A DNA stretch of 64,000 bases from Polytrichum commune (GCA_950295325.1 OX485806.1:44947169-45011168), one strand, 5' to 3'. Shown: positions 1-10,188, counted from the first letter of the stretch. The notes: generated from the sequence alone by a model not told the origin. Numbers and translations: made by a program.

Positions 1-2560
1 AACAATGCCGTCCCCGCTTGAACAGTGCCGCCCCAGTGCTGAAACCCTAGGGCGTACGCAGAGCATCAATCGTTGGAGAACACCGTGCCGCTGTCGCAGA
101 GCGTCTTGTTGGAGAACACTGCAATTTAACTTCTCCAATATCACTGCAATATCACTTCTGCAATTTGGTAAGTACCTTCTGAGCAGACGATGCTACGTTA
201 AAATAGTGACTTGTATAGTGTGAAGAATGAGATAAGAATCACTCGACTTGTATACCTCTGTTGCAAGCACTTTAAGACTGTAAGGATGCACTTGAGGTAC
301 CTTTAATGCATCTCTTTCCTTCGCTGTTTAATCATCTCCAGTTGGGCTCCAGTTCAGTCTACCACAGTGTCTGGGGAGAGTTTTCGCATAATCTGTGAAG
401 ATATATGAGAGTCACAGAGGATTCTCTAGCATTGTTAAGCTCCTTAGGAGCACACGAAGTTAATGCACATTTTACAGTGCAATGTTATCTTGTAAAGGAA
501 GATTTCTAAACAAGATCCATGATGGCCAGTAGCAAACATCTGAGCAAGGCCTATCTATTACTGATTTATATGCACAGAAACCAAAACGCTTCCTTGACAC
601 AACATTCAACAAGTTCACCTATCTTCTAACTTGTGAGGTATAACAAGGCCTAATACTGATAATTAAGATTCAAAACTACAGCACCTTGCTCTTAATCTTT
701 AGTTTCACCTCAGTTTTTCATACTTCAAAGACTGACTGTTGAGACATAGAGTTGTGGAACGTACAAGTACCTCGTACAAGTAGTTGCTTGCTTACAAAGC
801 ATACTCTCAGAATGTTTTGCAAGAGTGTGGTCATTGGTGAGGCAACAGCTATTCCCTACCAAGTGAATGGACAATGCTTTTTACTCTTCCACTCACTGCA
901 GGGATCATGTATCGTTAATTCCCTATTCAATGAACTTGTCCGATTGAAGGTAATGAACTGTTGTGATCTTTCGGTTCCTCTTTACTAATGTGAGGTATGT
1001 TCCATAGATTCCTCAAACTAGCAGTCGGCTCTCCCCGTTCATTGGTCGTCTCCTTTTATTCAGTCTGATCTTCTGAAGGCTGGCTCTTCATCGATGCATG
1101 CAAATGCTCAACTTGCACTACTTGACTAAGTGAACTATGAAATTTTCACATGCCCCTGTAGTCGTGGAAATTCTGTAGTCACCCATCACGTGTATGTATT
1201 TCCATCCCTGCTATCGCAGTAAAGCTAATGTCAGCATTTCGTGAAACTATGAGAGCTTGCTTCAGTTCTCATCTTTCACATCTTCTGTACATTAACACTA
1301 CGGGGATTGCTTGTTCGTAGTTACCACATTCATGCATCTGACTGAGTTAGTGCACTGTAATGTCGCATTTTTGCAAGTGATTTCTCCTCCAATTTGTTCA
1401 TTACCCGAGGTTTTATTTACTGCTTTGTCGAACTTGTCCGATTCAAGGTAATGATATGTACTCCGTTAATTATGGAGGAACCCTAGTCATTACTGTGTCG
1501 GTTATTCAAAAAATTACTCGAGCACTGTTTACTGAGTGTCACCGCAATACAGAGCATGTGAAGTGGTGATCTAGTAGAGATTAGAAGTTGTCTTTGACAG
1601 AAGCAGATAATTTCTGTGTTCTAATTGTTATCAGTGATCCCACTAAATTTCCACGTTAATGTTGCGGTAATTGAAAGGACTATGCTATTCGCAAGTCTTC
1701 TACAACTGATTCCTCTTGTTTGTGGGCTTATTGACAAATTCCTCTTCCTTTCTTTCACAAATCTCACTTTCTAGCGTTCGTTAAATTCTGCAATTTGTTC
1801 TTGCTGTTCAGCTCAGCCTCATCGACCAGGAATGCTTTGGAAGTGGTTCGTTTTCCTTAAAACTGGGTATGCATTGACCAACTGATATGGTTTGTGCAAC
1901 GAACATCTCTCATATTATTCTGATGTGATTGTGTAGGGGATTATCTCAGCTTTTGGTTGGAGATTCACTACAATTCCATTTACCCACTTGGAGGTAAATT
2001 CACTTGTTTTTTACTATGTAGTTCATTTTTCCTTTTGTAGCTTATTGTAGTCAACATCTTGCTTTCTCTTCACCAATAAAAGGCCGAGTTTAGAATGGAC
2101 ATCCACTAGCAATCTTGTGCCTTTAAGGTATGTGGGTACTTGGATACTTTCTCAAATAGATCCCTATATTTGATTGGTGTGGTTAGATGAGGATCAAAGA
2201 ACGAGCACCAAAAGACACATGTTAATAAAAGATTGGCCTATGTCTTCAAACATAATTGACATAGTCCAAGCTATAATCATAAGAGTAACCCAACATATGT
2301 TGCAAAATAGGGTAAGTAACACTATTACGCATGTGACATTAAATACCTCAAAACGGCGTAGTTCTGAGATTGGGTTTCAGAATTTGCATTGTTTCTCACA
2401 AATGTTATTGATGTTATTTGCTCACTTTGCAGTGTAGAGTATGCTACTGTTTTCAACTTGAAAGAAAACCAAATTGCATTCCAATGTAAGATCAGCTTTG
2501 TAGATTAGTATATAGTACCATAGAAGCCAAATCCGCGAATTGCGCAAATTGCAGAGTCCT
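1..2560. other. non-coding stretch upstream of copy A
   Basis: No convincing coding region on either strand. The first 168 bases are GC-richer and end in a good splice-donor context (TTTG|GTAAGTACC at about 169), so they could be a 5' untranslated exon of a gene on the + strand; no downstream exon could be tied to it. A short direct repeat, GAACTTGTCCGATT followed by AAGGTAATGA, occurs near 930-955 and 1430-1452. The rest is mixed AT-rich sequence. An ORF at 2174-2437 has no recognisable domain. Confidence 0.4.
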
Positions 2561-2576
2561 GGAAATGGACTCAAGT

Positions 2577-2831
2577 TTATGGACGCACGTCCGTAAACTC
2601 TAGGGATAATTGTGTAAGAAAGAAAAATTCTCTTGCAAAATACATGTGCAAAGTTTACGGACACGCGTCCGTAAATTCTAAGGATAATTGTGTAAGAAAG
2701 AAAAATTCTCTTGCAAAATACATGTGCAAAGTTTACGGACGCGCGTCCGTAAACTCTAAGGATAATTGTGTAAGAAAGAAAAATCCTCTTGCAAAATACA
2801 TGTGCAAAGTTTACAGATGCGCATCCGTAAA
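2577..2831. repeat. 78-bp tandem repeat, each unit carrying the palindrome
   Basis: Four copies of the CG-rich dyad (2577-2598, 2654-2675, 2732-2753, 2810-2831) are spaced 77, 78 and 78 bp apart. Near-identical AT-rich spacers join them (ending AAAATACATGTGCAAAG). The copy at 2732-2753 is a perfect 22-bp palindrome with half site TTTACGGACGC. Peptide ORFs here on both strands are translations of the repeat, not genes. The array lies upstream of the first recognised exon of copy A, in a promoter, 5' untranslated or intron position. Confidence 0.9.
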
Positions 2832-3113
2832 TATATTTCTTAAATACTAGCCAATCCATGTAATGATCCTAAACAATATTCGGGAACAATAGCCGTATAT
2901 AAAATATTATTAAAAACACCCAATAAAACTCCATTGTGAATGTATAAGAAGATTTTACGTCATATAACAATAACAGTTGACATCATGCATAATCTTATAA
3001 ATTCTATATATAAAATCACGAGTTCAAATACTAAGAATTGCAAGCACCAAGCTATAGAAATCTTACAAATAAATAATCACCAATAATCTTTGAATTAAAT
3101 ACTACTATATTTG

Positions 3114-3135
3114 TTTACGGATGCGTGTCCGTAAA
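3114..3135. repeat. dispersed 22-bp palindrome, copy A 5' region
   Basis: Dyad with arms TTTACGGATGC and a matching right arm ending CCGTAAA. It is the same motif as the 2577-2831 array, but isolated in AT-rich DNA. Relative to other copies, symmetric changes keep the arms paired. Confidence 0.85.
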
Positions 3136-3309
3136 CATTCAATACATGTGATTTATATGTTGAATTGGATTACATAAGATATACATCACATGTTGTAGGC
3201 AAATCTATCAATATGAAAGATATTTATTCAAATATTATTTTTAAATTACATTTTGTATATACCCAATCATATAGGTACAAAAATTCCTTGCTTCAATGTT
3301 TGTCTAAAA

Positions 3310-3331
3310 TTTACGAATGTATGTTCGTAAA
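3310..3331. repeat. dispersed 22-bp palindrome just upstream of the first exon of copy A
   Basis: Dyad with left arm TTTACGAATGT and right arm ATGTTCGTAAA, extended by flanking AA/TT. It lies 57 bases before the ATG at 3388. The probable splice acceptor TTATTTATGCAG directly precedes that ATG, so this site is probably inside a 5' intron. Confidence 0.85.
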
Positions 3332-3387
3332 TTAAATTACGTTTTCATTGAAATATTATACTAATTATATCTATCTTATTTATGCAG

Positions 3388-4684
3388 ATGGCTTCTAAAA
3401 AGAGAACCGCTATTGAGATGTTTGCAGAACTTTTCATTCTTCCACTGCCAAATGCAATCAAAGATCTTAGCAACAATGACCATTACAAGCCAAAAGACGA
3501 AATTGTAGATAACTGGACAGTCATTGTAGAAAAAGATGAAAAATAAATTTTTGTGCTTAGATTTGCCTACCAAATAAAGGCAAACATAAAAGAATCCAAA
3601 AAATGGATTAAACTGAAACTATGGACAATAGAATGTGTAGTGGCCCAAGGGGATTATGTCGTGATCGATTTGGAGAAGAAAGATGATCGAATAACATTTA
3701 TTTTGCACGAGTCTTATCATCCATTTAACAAGAATGAATATGAGCTTGAAAGTCCAGATGCACGTTGCTTCAACCTCGAGAAGAAATTTCAAGACTACGC
3801 GTGCAATGCAACTTGGACGGGTAAGCGGTTTGGATGTCTCTTAAACAATGTGACAAGAGTGAATGGCGCCTTGCTAGAGGCCAAGAAAAGAAAAGAAAAG
3901 AAAAGAAAAAATATGTCACATCTGCAAAAAACAAACGTGTTCCTAAGCCCGTTTCAGAAACCTCAAGACCATCTCAAAGTGGTGCATCAAGAGAAAGCAG
4001 GCAAGTAAGAAAACGCTCTCACTCTCAGATGGAGTCGTCTGGGCTTACAGAAGGGCCAGATATCAGCTCCACACTTACTGTCGCATCTCTTCTAAAAAAA
4101 AGACAACGCCCTGACGCCGAATTATCAACAAAGATACTCCAAGAGTTTAACGAGAGGACAAAATGATGTTGGCCACTTGACAGATATTTCACATTTGAAA
4201 TGGACGTTTACAAGTGTTACAAAGGGAATGAAAGTATGAATACCATGGCAAAAGAAGATAGCGGATTGTGGTGGTAAATGAACAATATCATGAACAATCC
4301 CAAATTCGACAAACAAACGATTTGTGTGACACCCAAGGATCCGGTGGTTGAAGTCATAGAGAAAAATTGGCCTATTCTCAAGGAAATAGAGTTCTATATA
4401 GTCGATGGCCAACACAGTGTGATGGCTGCAAAAGCTCTTCTTGCTAATGATGAGTGGAAAAACCCTTTGAAGGAAGCAATCCGATATTCGAAGGCATTTG
4501 TCGTGTATTCCAAAGACTCAAACCAGCTTATTGCAATATCTGCTTTCATGAACCAAGGTAACAAAGTCAGGCAATTTGAGGCTTCATGGGCAGCCAACAT
4601 TGTGGGTGGGAGAACCTTGTGGGTGGAGCACGGATGTCCACCTAAAGAAAGAAAGAATCCCATGATTAAGAACCCAAATGGCAG
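3388..4684 (+). pseudogene. copy A, first exon: N-terminal region plus ParB-like DGQH domain (broken)
   Basis: ATG at 3388 follows a splice acceptor. The reading frame runs to an in-frame TAA at 3544, resumes in the same frame to about 3890, then shifts frame at an AAAAG-rich tract encoding a basic KKRKEKKK-like stretch (possible nuclear localisation signal). The second frame reaches 4684 with further stops at 4164 and 4275. The last 130 codons hold VDGQHSVMAAKAL, close to the [IV]DG[HQ]H motif of ParB/Srx-fold and DGQHR proteins, with the expected hydrophobic lead-in. A donor follows at 4685 (CAG|GTAAAT). I infer one ancestral exon now a pseudogene. The ParB assignment rests on motif resemblance; the N-terminal 150 codons are not recognised. 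The equivalent part of copy B is missing from this window. Confidence 0.55.
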
Positions 4685-4702
4685 GTAAATCTCTCGACTG
4701 AA

Positions 4703-4724
4703 TTTACGAACGCGTGTTCGTAAC
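4703..4724. repeat. 22-bp palindrome in the first intron of copy A
   Basis: AATTTACGAACGCG followed by TGTTCGTAA, 18 bases after the splice donor at 4685. The arms carry GAAC/GTTC where other copies carry GGAC/GTCC, a compensating exchange. Confidence 0.85.
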
Positions 4725-4809
4725 CCTCACCAATTACTCTCTAATGTTTTAATTGTTTGATTTTTTTTATGTTAATTTTTTTGCGTTTATGCCTTTTGCA
4801 AACATTTAG

Positions 4810-6120
4810 CAATGCGATTTTAACAAAGTTCTCAAGTATAGTCATGAAAACAAGCGGCTAAAAAACGGTGCATGAATTAAAAGATGAGCTGAAGATCATC
4901 ACTGCCATAGAAGAGATATGGGCAATCTGGTTGCAACTCTTTGATGCTCACAACAACAGAGACCTTGTAAATCCAGACACAGATAACACCTTCAAGACTC
5001 ACTCAAAGGTAAAAATACCACTAATCCTAAGAGAGTTTTTTCCGTCCCGCCCAAAGATTGCTTGACTCGGAGCTTTACAGAGCGGCACAACACATTCTTC
5101 TCAAAACTCCGTGAAGGACTATCTTACCCCAAAATCTTTTTGATGCGACCGAAATATATGAAGCCTTCTACGTACCACATGAAGGAATGGTGCAAATACA
5201 AAAAGAAGACTACCATGGCCATAAGGGAGATAAGCATATTGTTGCCCATTTACAATCTCACTAATTCAGATGGTGAGATAGTGTAGAAAAACTGGAGGAA
5301 GCTGAAAGATGAATATCACATCAATGGGGTCTCTATGCGAGCTCTGATAAGATAGGCATTTTTTTTCTTAGTCCAACGATCAAGGAATAACAAAAAAAAA
5401 GGATCCATTGACGAGTGGGAGATAGGGTTGTACCTAAAATTCCTTGAGAGAAAAAAGAAAGCAAAGTTCGGAGGGGTTGCAAGATTCTGCACAGTTTCTT
5501 CGACCATGAAGTTCGGCACATGGGACACACATGCTTCAAGAGCCTCTGTGAGAGATGACCCCCAAGGTTGTCTTTTTGCAATATTTGATTTCCGTGCATT
5601 CCCCGGAGCTTGGAAAGAAGAGGGTGCCGGAACTCCTTTTTATGAGTCCTTCTTTAAAGCCTTCAAGACCTATCGGTCGTCTGCGCTCTTTGAACCAAAT
5701 GTGTGGTTTTGGATTGTAGAGCAAGAGAGGTCCGTATCAGTCGTCCAACTCTTCAACTCAATGATGAACCTCCAACACGATCTCTACTACAACACATACA
5801 TCCCAGCGAAGACAGAGGGGATCACTATTGTCTAAGACGCAAGGGGAGTGAAGCAAGGGGGAGCTGTGCAACTTTATTTTTTGACACACAAGTCTTCACC
5901 AACTGGGCGACTGCCTATTAAAACAAGTTTTGTGTTCAAAAAATTATATTCGTCGTCTGTATCATAGCCCAAGGAACTCATGGAAGAAACTTTGTATACA
6001 ATCTGCCCGGCTTACGAGCTCCGAATGGATTTTTATATTGGAATCTTGAAGGCTTTGACTGGGATGAATGAAACGGTTTACAATGTTTTCGGAGGCACCA
6101 AATTTGTTTATGCAGCATTG
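4810..6120 (+). pseudogene. copy A, second exon: methyltransferase-like region (broken)
   Basis: Homologous to copy B exon 54393-53172, in several frames because of frameshifts near 4868, 5060 and 5290 and stops near 5355, 5395, 5833 and 5968. Recognisable blocks: FDAHNNRDLVNPDTD, then a helical block, GVARFC, FAIFDFRAFP, NVWFWIVEQE, TYIPAKTEGI, and PKELMEETLYT leading into ETVYNVFGGTKFVYAAL at the exon end. The order of a DFR/DPP-like site, a hydrophobic strand with IVEQ, a (K)PxEL block and an F-G-G loop matches the beta-class N4/N6 DNA methyltransferase layout, where DPPY and DPFxGSG are expected. Both key motifs are degenerate, so a working enzyme is unlikely. Donor ATTG|GTGAGT at 6121. 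Confidence 0.55.
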
Positions 6121-6169
6121 GTGAGTAGTTGTTTGTCTTTCTTCCTTTCTTTGGTCATCTTCATGGAAT

Positions 6170-6268
6170 TTCACGAACGCGCGTCCGTATAATTGCTTTA
6201 TATCTTCATATGATAGGATTTCTCCAGCAACTCTTGGCTGGGTATTTTTACGAGCGCGCATCCATAAA
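6170..6268. repeat. two palindromes in the second intron of copy A
   Basis: Sites at about 6170-6191 (TTCACGAACGCGCG then TCCGTATA) and 6247-6268 (TTTTACGAGCGCGC then ATCCATAAA), both imperfect. They lie in the 246-bp intron 6121-6366. The homologous intron of copy B (52981-53171) also holds exactly two. Confidence 0.8.
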
Positions 6269-6366
6269 TTATATTACTTTATTTTGTTACTTGTAATGAT
6301 ATATTGTTTCTCATTTATATGCCATTATCACATTAATCCCCCTCCAATTTTGTTGTTATATTGTAG

Positions 6367-7776
6367 ATGCTTGGGCTGCAAGTAAATTTTTTTGTGGATG
6401 TTTGCGACTACGATGATGCAAAAGCCCACATGGTTATTGCCTCTAAAATGGATATCCAAGACATCATGGATGTGTTTTCTCCCCAGCCTGTAGTACCGCT
6501 TGCCTCTCGAAATGAGGCAATGCCTGAAATAGAGACAGACACCGACGAAGGCCAGGATACCAACTCCCCAAAAGAGCGGCCCACCACACACGAAGATTTA
6601 CACAGCCTTATTCGTGAGCCTACCACAAATATTTTCCTTCTGGGCACAGATCACATGGATACGCAAGATACACATGTAGCTGTTACTCCACTAAAGGTCC
6701 CCCATTCCCTTGTTCTCTCATCTTTTGGGACTCCCACTTCTCGTGTTGGGTTTCCTTCCACTGTGGGTCCATCTCATGTTGCGGGGATCATTGCAGAGAA
6801 GGATGACGAGCTTGCGATAGAAGCCGGATGTACAGCTTCATCCGGAGGGGGATCTCAATAGGCAGAGCTCACACCTATGGAGGGTAGGGATGTGCTAGAG
6901 CTGATCTTGAGGCCCGACATATCTCTATACTGTGAGAGTCGACGAAAGAGGAACAAAACTCCCTACAACGAATATCCTGAAGGCGCGGTCTTGGAACTCT
7001 CCGATGAAGACGAGGATGAGGTTAGGATTCACAATGCCATCTCTGCCTTGCCTACCAAACCATGCAAGGTGAAGAAAGAGCCGATGTCAGTGTCCGTGTT
7101 GGACGACAAGCTAGAGAAGAGAATGAAGGAAGAGTTTGACCAACGGCTTCAGGAGGCTAATGAGCTGCACGCCAAAAAGATGGCTGCCATCCAAGCTGAG
7201 ATGGAGCAAGCTAGGTTGGAATCTGCTCGCAGGCACGCTGATCTTATGGCTCAAAATCAGCAGTTCTTGGCCCAGAGCCAACAATTCATGAGCTTGATGC
7301 AGAGCTTGCAGGCAAGACCCCAAGTTGTGTATGCAGCTCCCGAGGCCAGCATGTCGATGCCCACCACTCTTATACGGCCTCCATCTAGTAGTCATGCAAT
7401 GTATATACCAAAGCATGCTTATCCAACCCCCGCGTTGATTGTCCCGCCCTCTCCCCAGGTTGCAACCACTCCAGAGCCCTCCTCTCATACTATAGGAGAG
7501 GAGATACCAGCAAGTGACACGGTAGGTGCCGCCGAGAGAGATGTCAATGAAGGCAACGCCCTCATCGGCGACGAAGATGAACATATGCGAGGCAGCCAAG
7601 ACGACACAAATGAGGATCAACCCTACGTAGATACCCAAGGGTTGCAAGCGGTTGGAGACACTTTGATGGTGGTTGAAGATAGTTTGGACAATTTTGCGAG
7701 CGCGCGTCCGGAACATGGTCCCATGATGGGACCTGGTGAGGGAGGCACTGCTGGCGTGGACCTCGCCGCTGAAGAG
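6367..7776 (+). pseudogene. copy A, third exon: acidic/proline-rich linker with coiled coil
   Basis: Acceptor TTGTAG|ATG at 6367. The first residues, MLGLQVNFFVD, complete the methyltransferase-like fold across the splice. The frame is open except for one TAG at 6859 and continues in the same frame to a donor GAAGAG|GTAATG at 7777. Contents: an acidic, Ser/Thr/Pro-rich linker; a conserved KTPYNEYPEGAVLELSDEDE block shared with copy B; a Lys/Glu-rich coiled coil (about 7090-7310, KRMKEEFDQRLQEA onward, ending in Gln repeats); then a Pro-rich and acidic tail. Copy B has the same order and the same donor context. A palindrome copy lies inside the coding sequence at about 7693-7714. Function unknown; probably scaffold or linker. 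Confidence 0.6.
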
Positions 7777-7804
7777 GTAATGAACCTTTGAGCATGCCTC
7801 CCAC

Positions 7805-7826
7805 GTTACGGACGCGCCTCCGTATG
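7805..7826. repeat. palindrome in the third intron of copy A
   Basis: GTTACGGACGCGCC then TCCGTATG, about 28 bases after the donor at 7777, in the intron before the HAD exon. The homologous intron of copy B contains about five degenerate copies. Confidence 0.8.
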
Positions 7827-8116
7827 TTCTTTGTCTGCTTCCTTCGTGGCATGTATATATTATCGAGTTCCATTCTCGACTTCGCCCGGCGGGTGGATAC
7901 AATTTACTTAGCATAGATTCCATTAACTTCAGCAGAGATTTTTTGTGACAATGTATGTAATTCACCAAATGTATATAACCAATTACATTAATACAATTTC
8001 TTGAACTGGATGGTTCGGATTATTTTGGCATTATATTTCTTTGTTGAATTTATCCATGTTTGTCAATTGGTTTTCCTGAGTAGTACCATTCACCTAGATA
8101 GAATGTTCCATCACAG

Positions 8117-8884
8117 GGTCCGTCGGAGATATGTCGCAACCCCGCTGGAAGACCAAGTCGGCCCATGAGGAAACCATTCATAATATTTGACCTCAATGGG
8201 GTACTTTGTCATTCCAAACATATCTCGCATAGTGGGTCCAAGGGGCCCTTTCGTAGTCCAGAAGACATGGATTACGGCGGACAGTTCGATACTCTCATTA
8301 ATAAGAAGGTTGTACGGGCCCGACCCGGCTTGAGAGGCTTCCTTTGTGAGGTCCTTGGCTTCGCCCATGTCATCATCTGGAGCTCTATGCTCATGGACAA
8401 CATGAAGGCCATCGTTGGTTTCCTTTTCCGAAAACTTGCAATGCCATGCTTGCTTTTCAGTCAAGAACACTACGATGACCTCTATGACCGTAGTGGCAAG
8501 ATTGTACCCAAGGTCGGAGGAGGTCATGTGCCTCAATTCCTAAAGGTCCTGAGGAAGAACCTCTGGGTGGGCGTTCCTACGTTGGAGGGGGTTCCCCATG
8601 GTTGTTGGCCCACTCCAGAGAACACATTCCTCATTGACGACAATCTCGCAAAGAGTATTCTCAATCCCCCGAGCAATTGCATATTTCCGGATCCTTGGGA
8701 AAGCAATAGAAATGACAACTTTCTAGAGAGTGAACTAGGACCCTACATTAAGAGGCTTGCCTATCACCCCGGAATTGTCCCAGATTTTGTGCTCTCCAAC
8801 CCCATTGGCAATAGGCCTCTAGGCCCACAAGATGAGGAATTTAGGAGGTTGTACGGCTACGCTAGACTCAATAAATTAATATGA
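8117..8884 (+). CDS. copy A, HAD (FCP1/NIF-like) phosphatase exon
   Basis: The exon opens after acceptor CACAG at 8117 in phase 0, matching the phase-0 donor at 7777, so it reads in frame from the preceding exon; an internal ATG at 8165 could also start a 239-aa protein. Motifs: FDLNGVLCHS (HAD motif I, nucleophile Asp kept, second Asp replaced by Asn), VRARPGLRGFL, VIIWSSM (motif II), LKVLRK (motif III Lys) and TFLIDDNLAKSILNP (motif IV DD). This is the layout of plant NIF/FCP1/TIM50-like HAD proteins. The frame is completely open, and copy B (50155-50920) is about 60% identical by eye and ends with the same NKLI-stop. Asn for the second Asp may reduce or change phosphatase activity. Confidence 0.75.
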   Translation, partial: GPSEICRNPAGRPSRPMRKPFIIFDLNGVLCHSKHISHSGSKGPFRSPEDMDYGGQFDTLINKKVVRARPGLRGFLCEVLGFAHVIIWSSMLMDNMKAIVGFLFRKLAMPCLLFSQEHYDDLYDRSGKIVPKVGGGHVPQFLKVLRKNLWVGVPTLEGVPHGCWPTPENTFLIDDNLAKSILNPPSNCIFPDPWESNRNDNFLESELGPYIKRLAYHPGIVPDFVLSNPIGNRPLGPQDEEFRRLYGYARLNKLI

Positions 8885-8973
8885 AAACTTTAATTTTGGG
8901 TTTGTACTTGGACTCTCCATGTAAATATCTAACATTTCTCCCCTTATCTTTGTAATGTATTTTTGTGTCTTAG

Positions 8974-9877
8974 TTGCCTCACCAAGCACCCCAAAGTGTC
9001 GTCAATGGCATGTATGCATCACAGCCAGGTCCCAACTCCCCTTCCCTTGGCATGAGCGACGTTGCAATGCCTTCACTATTCCAATTTTCGGCCGTCGATG
9101 CCGCTTCTGTTGTTGATTACTCCAAAGACTCCGGGTTTGAAGACGGAGTTGTGGATAGCCCTCCTACAAAGGTTGCAAAACTCAATTACGCTCCATCTCC
9201 ATCTTCATCTCCCCTCCGCAATGAGAAGCACGTTCGAAACCCACAGTCGACCAGACGTCTTTGCATGAATGAACCCCAAATTGATGTCCCGGCGTTTACG
9301 AACGTCCCTCTCGGGCTTGTATCTACCCCCCTCGATGTCCCAGAAGCTCTAACCAGCGCCCCGAAGGCCAAGGTGCCCAACTATTGGCATTCTCAAGTTT
9401 TTCCTTGATGATTTCCGTGTATTAGTGCATTTCAGTTTTTTAGGTTTTTGGGACTTCCATCCGTAACTTGTAACCATTTATACGAACCCTTCATTATATA
9501 TATTTATTGTCATTGTTCAGACCCCAATATACACGAATGTGGGCCGGTCATCCTCGACTTCATCATTGGATAGGCGAACACTGAAGACTGCTTCTTGCGA
9601 GTCTGATCGTTGTTTGGCCCTACGGAAGAGTGCAAGACATTCGGTTTCCCAAACGCATTCGTATTCCACTCACAATACCACAACCCACAAATCGGTAGCG
9701 GGTCAGCAAATATGGGCAAATGGCACATATTTGGGACCAGTGAATAAACAAGGTTACAGCCGCGGGTCCGAGATCTTTAGAGCCATGGATGCCATTAAAG
9801 CAAAAGAAAAAGAAACGGCCGCAAAGGCTATTGCAAAAATAAAAGTAGTGAGTCGTATTCACGATCCAAACATATAG
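8974..9877 (+). CDS. copy A, downstream partner ORF (two exons, unknown)
   Basis: First exon from 8974, directly after TGTCTTAG, to a stop at 9409: Ser/Pro-rich, low complexity, with a half palindrome (GTTTACGAACGT) at about 9295. Second exon from 9521, after TTGTTCAG, to the stop at 9877: conserved in copy B (49060-49361). Shared blocks are SLDR, ESDRCLALR, SARHS, YSTHN, GYSRGSEIFRAM(D/E)A and a Lys/Ala-rich end. No known domain recognised. It may be a separate small gene or the 3' part of the large gene through alternative splicing past the NKLI stop. The donor of the first exon is unclear. Confidence 0.45.
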
Positions 9878-10132
9878 GCTATTATTAACATACGATTAGT
9901 TGTGGGATTATATTTCTAGGATTTTGGCCTAATATTGGATATTCCACATGTATTTTGTACTTCAACCCTACTCAATAAATATGATATCGATTTTGTATAT
10001 ACAAATGTTTTCATATATCCCATTTTCTTATTTATGTTTGTGTAGTTCCATGGATTTGAGTCTCATATATGTATCCAAAATTGGGAACATAGCATCTTTA
10101 TATTGTTTTCCCTCCTACAATTGTGAAAGCCA
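9878..10132. other. 3' flank of copy A, diverged from copy B
   Basis: AT-rich and non-coding. A TGTATCCAAAATT string at about 10071-10083 lies 50 bases before the conserved box. Copy B has the same string 50 bases from its box, so the flanks are alignable but heavily diverged. Confidence 0.5.
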
Positions 10133-10188
10133 CGTCCTTAAATAGTCTCAAAATCAACAAAAAATCTCCAATTACCGAATATAGTGTT
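10133..10188 (+). other. 56-bp conserved non-coding box (copy A)
   Basis: Matches the reverse complement of 48690-48745 at 55 of 56 positions, starting CGTCCTTAAATAGTCTCA and ending CGAATATAGTGTT. The coding parts of the two copies are far more diverged and the flanks on either side hardly align. It is not palindromic and has no ORF. It could be a terminus, a 3'-end processing or regulatory element, a small RNA, or a piece of a repeat. Confidence 0.85.

Noticed and set aside
2577-2831. CRISPR-like array
   Set aside because: The intervening spacers are near-identical rather than unique, and the host is a plant; this is an ordinary tandem repeat.
2422-2859. ORFs on both strands with repeating C-K-V-Y-G or F-C-K-R-I-F peptides
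   Set aside because: They are translations of the 78-bp palindrome-bearing tandem repeat; both strands are open because the unit length is a multiple of three.
3388-9877. Insertion of giant-virus DNA
   Set aside because: The genes have spliceosomal introns with conserved positions, the HAD part looks plant-like, and no viral hallmark gene is present.
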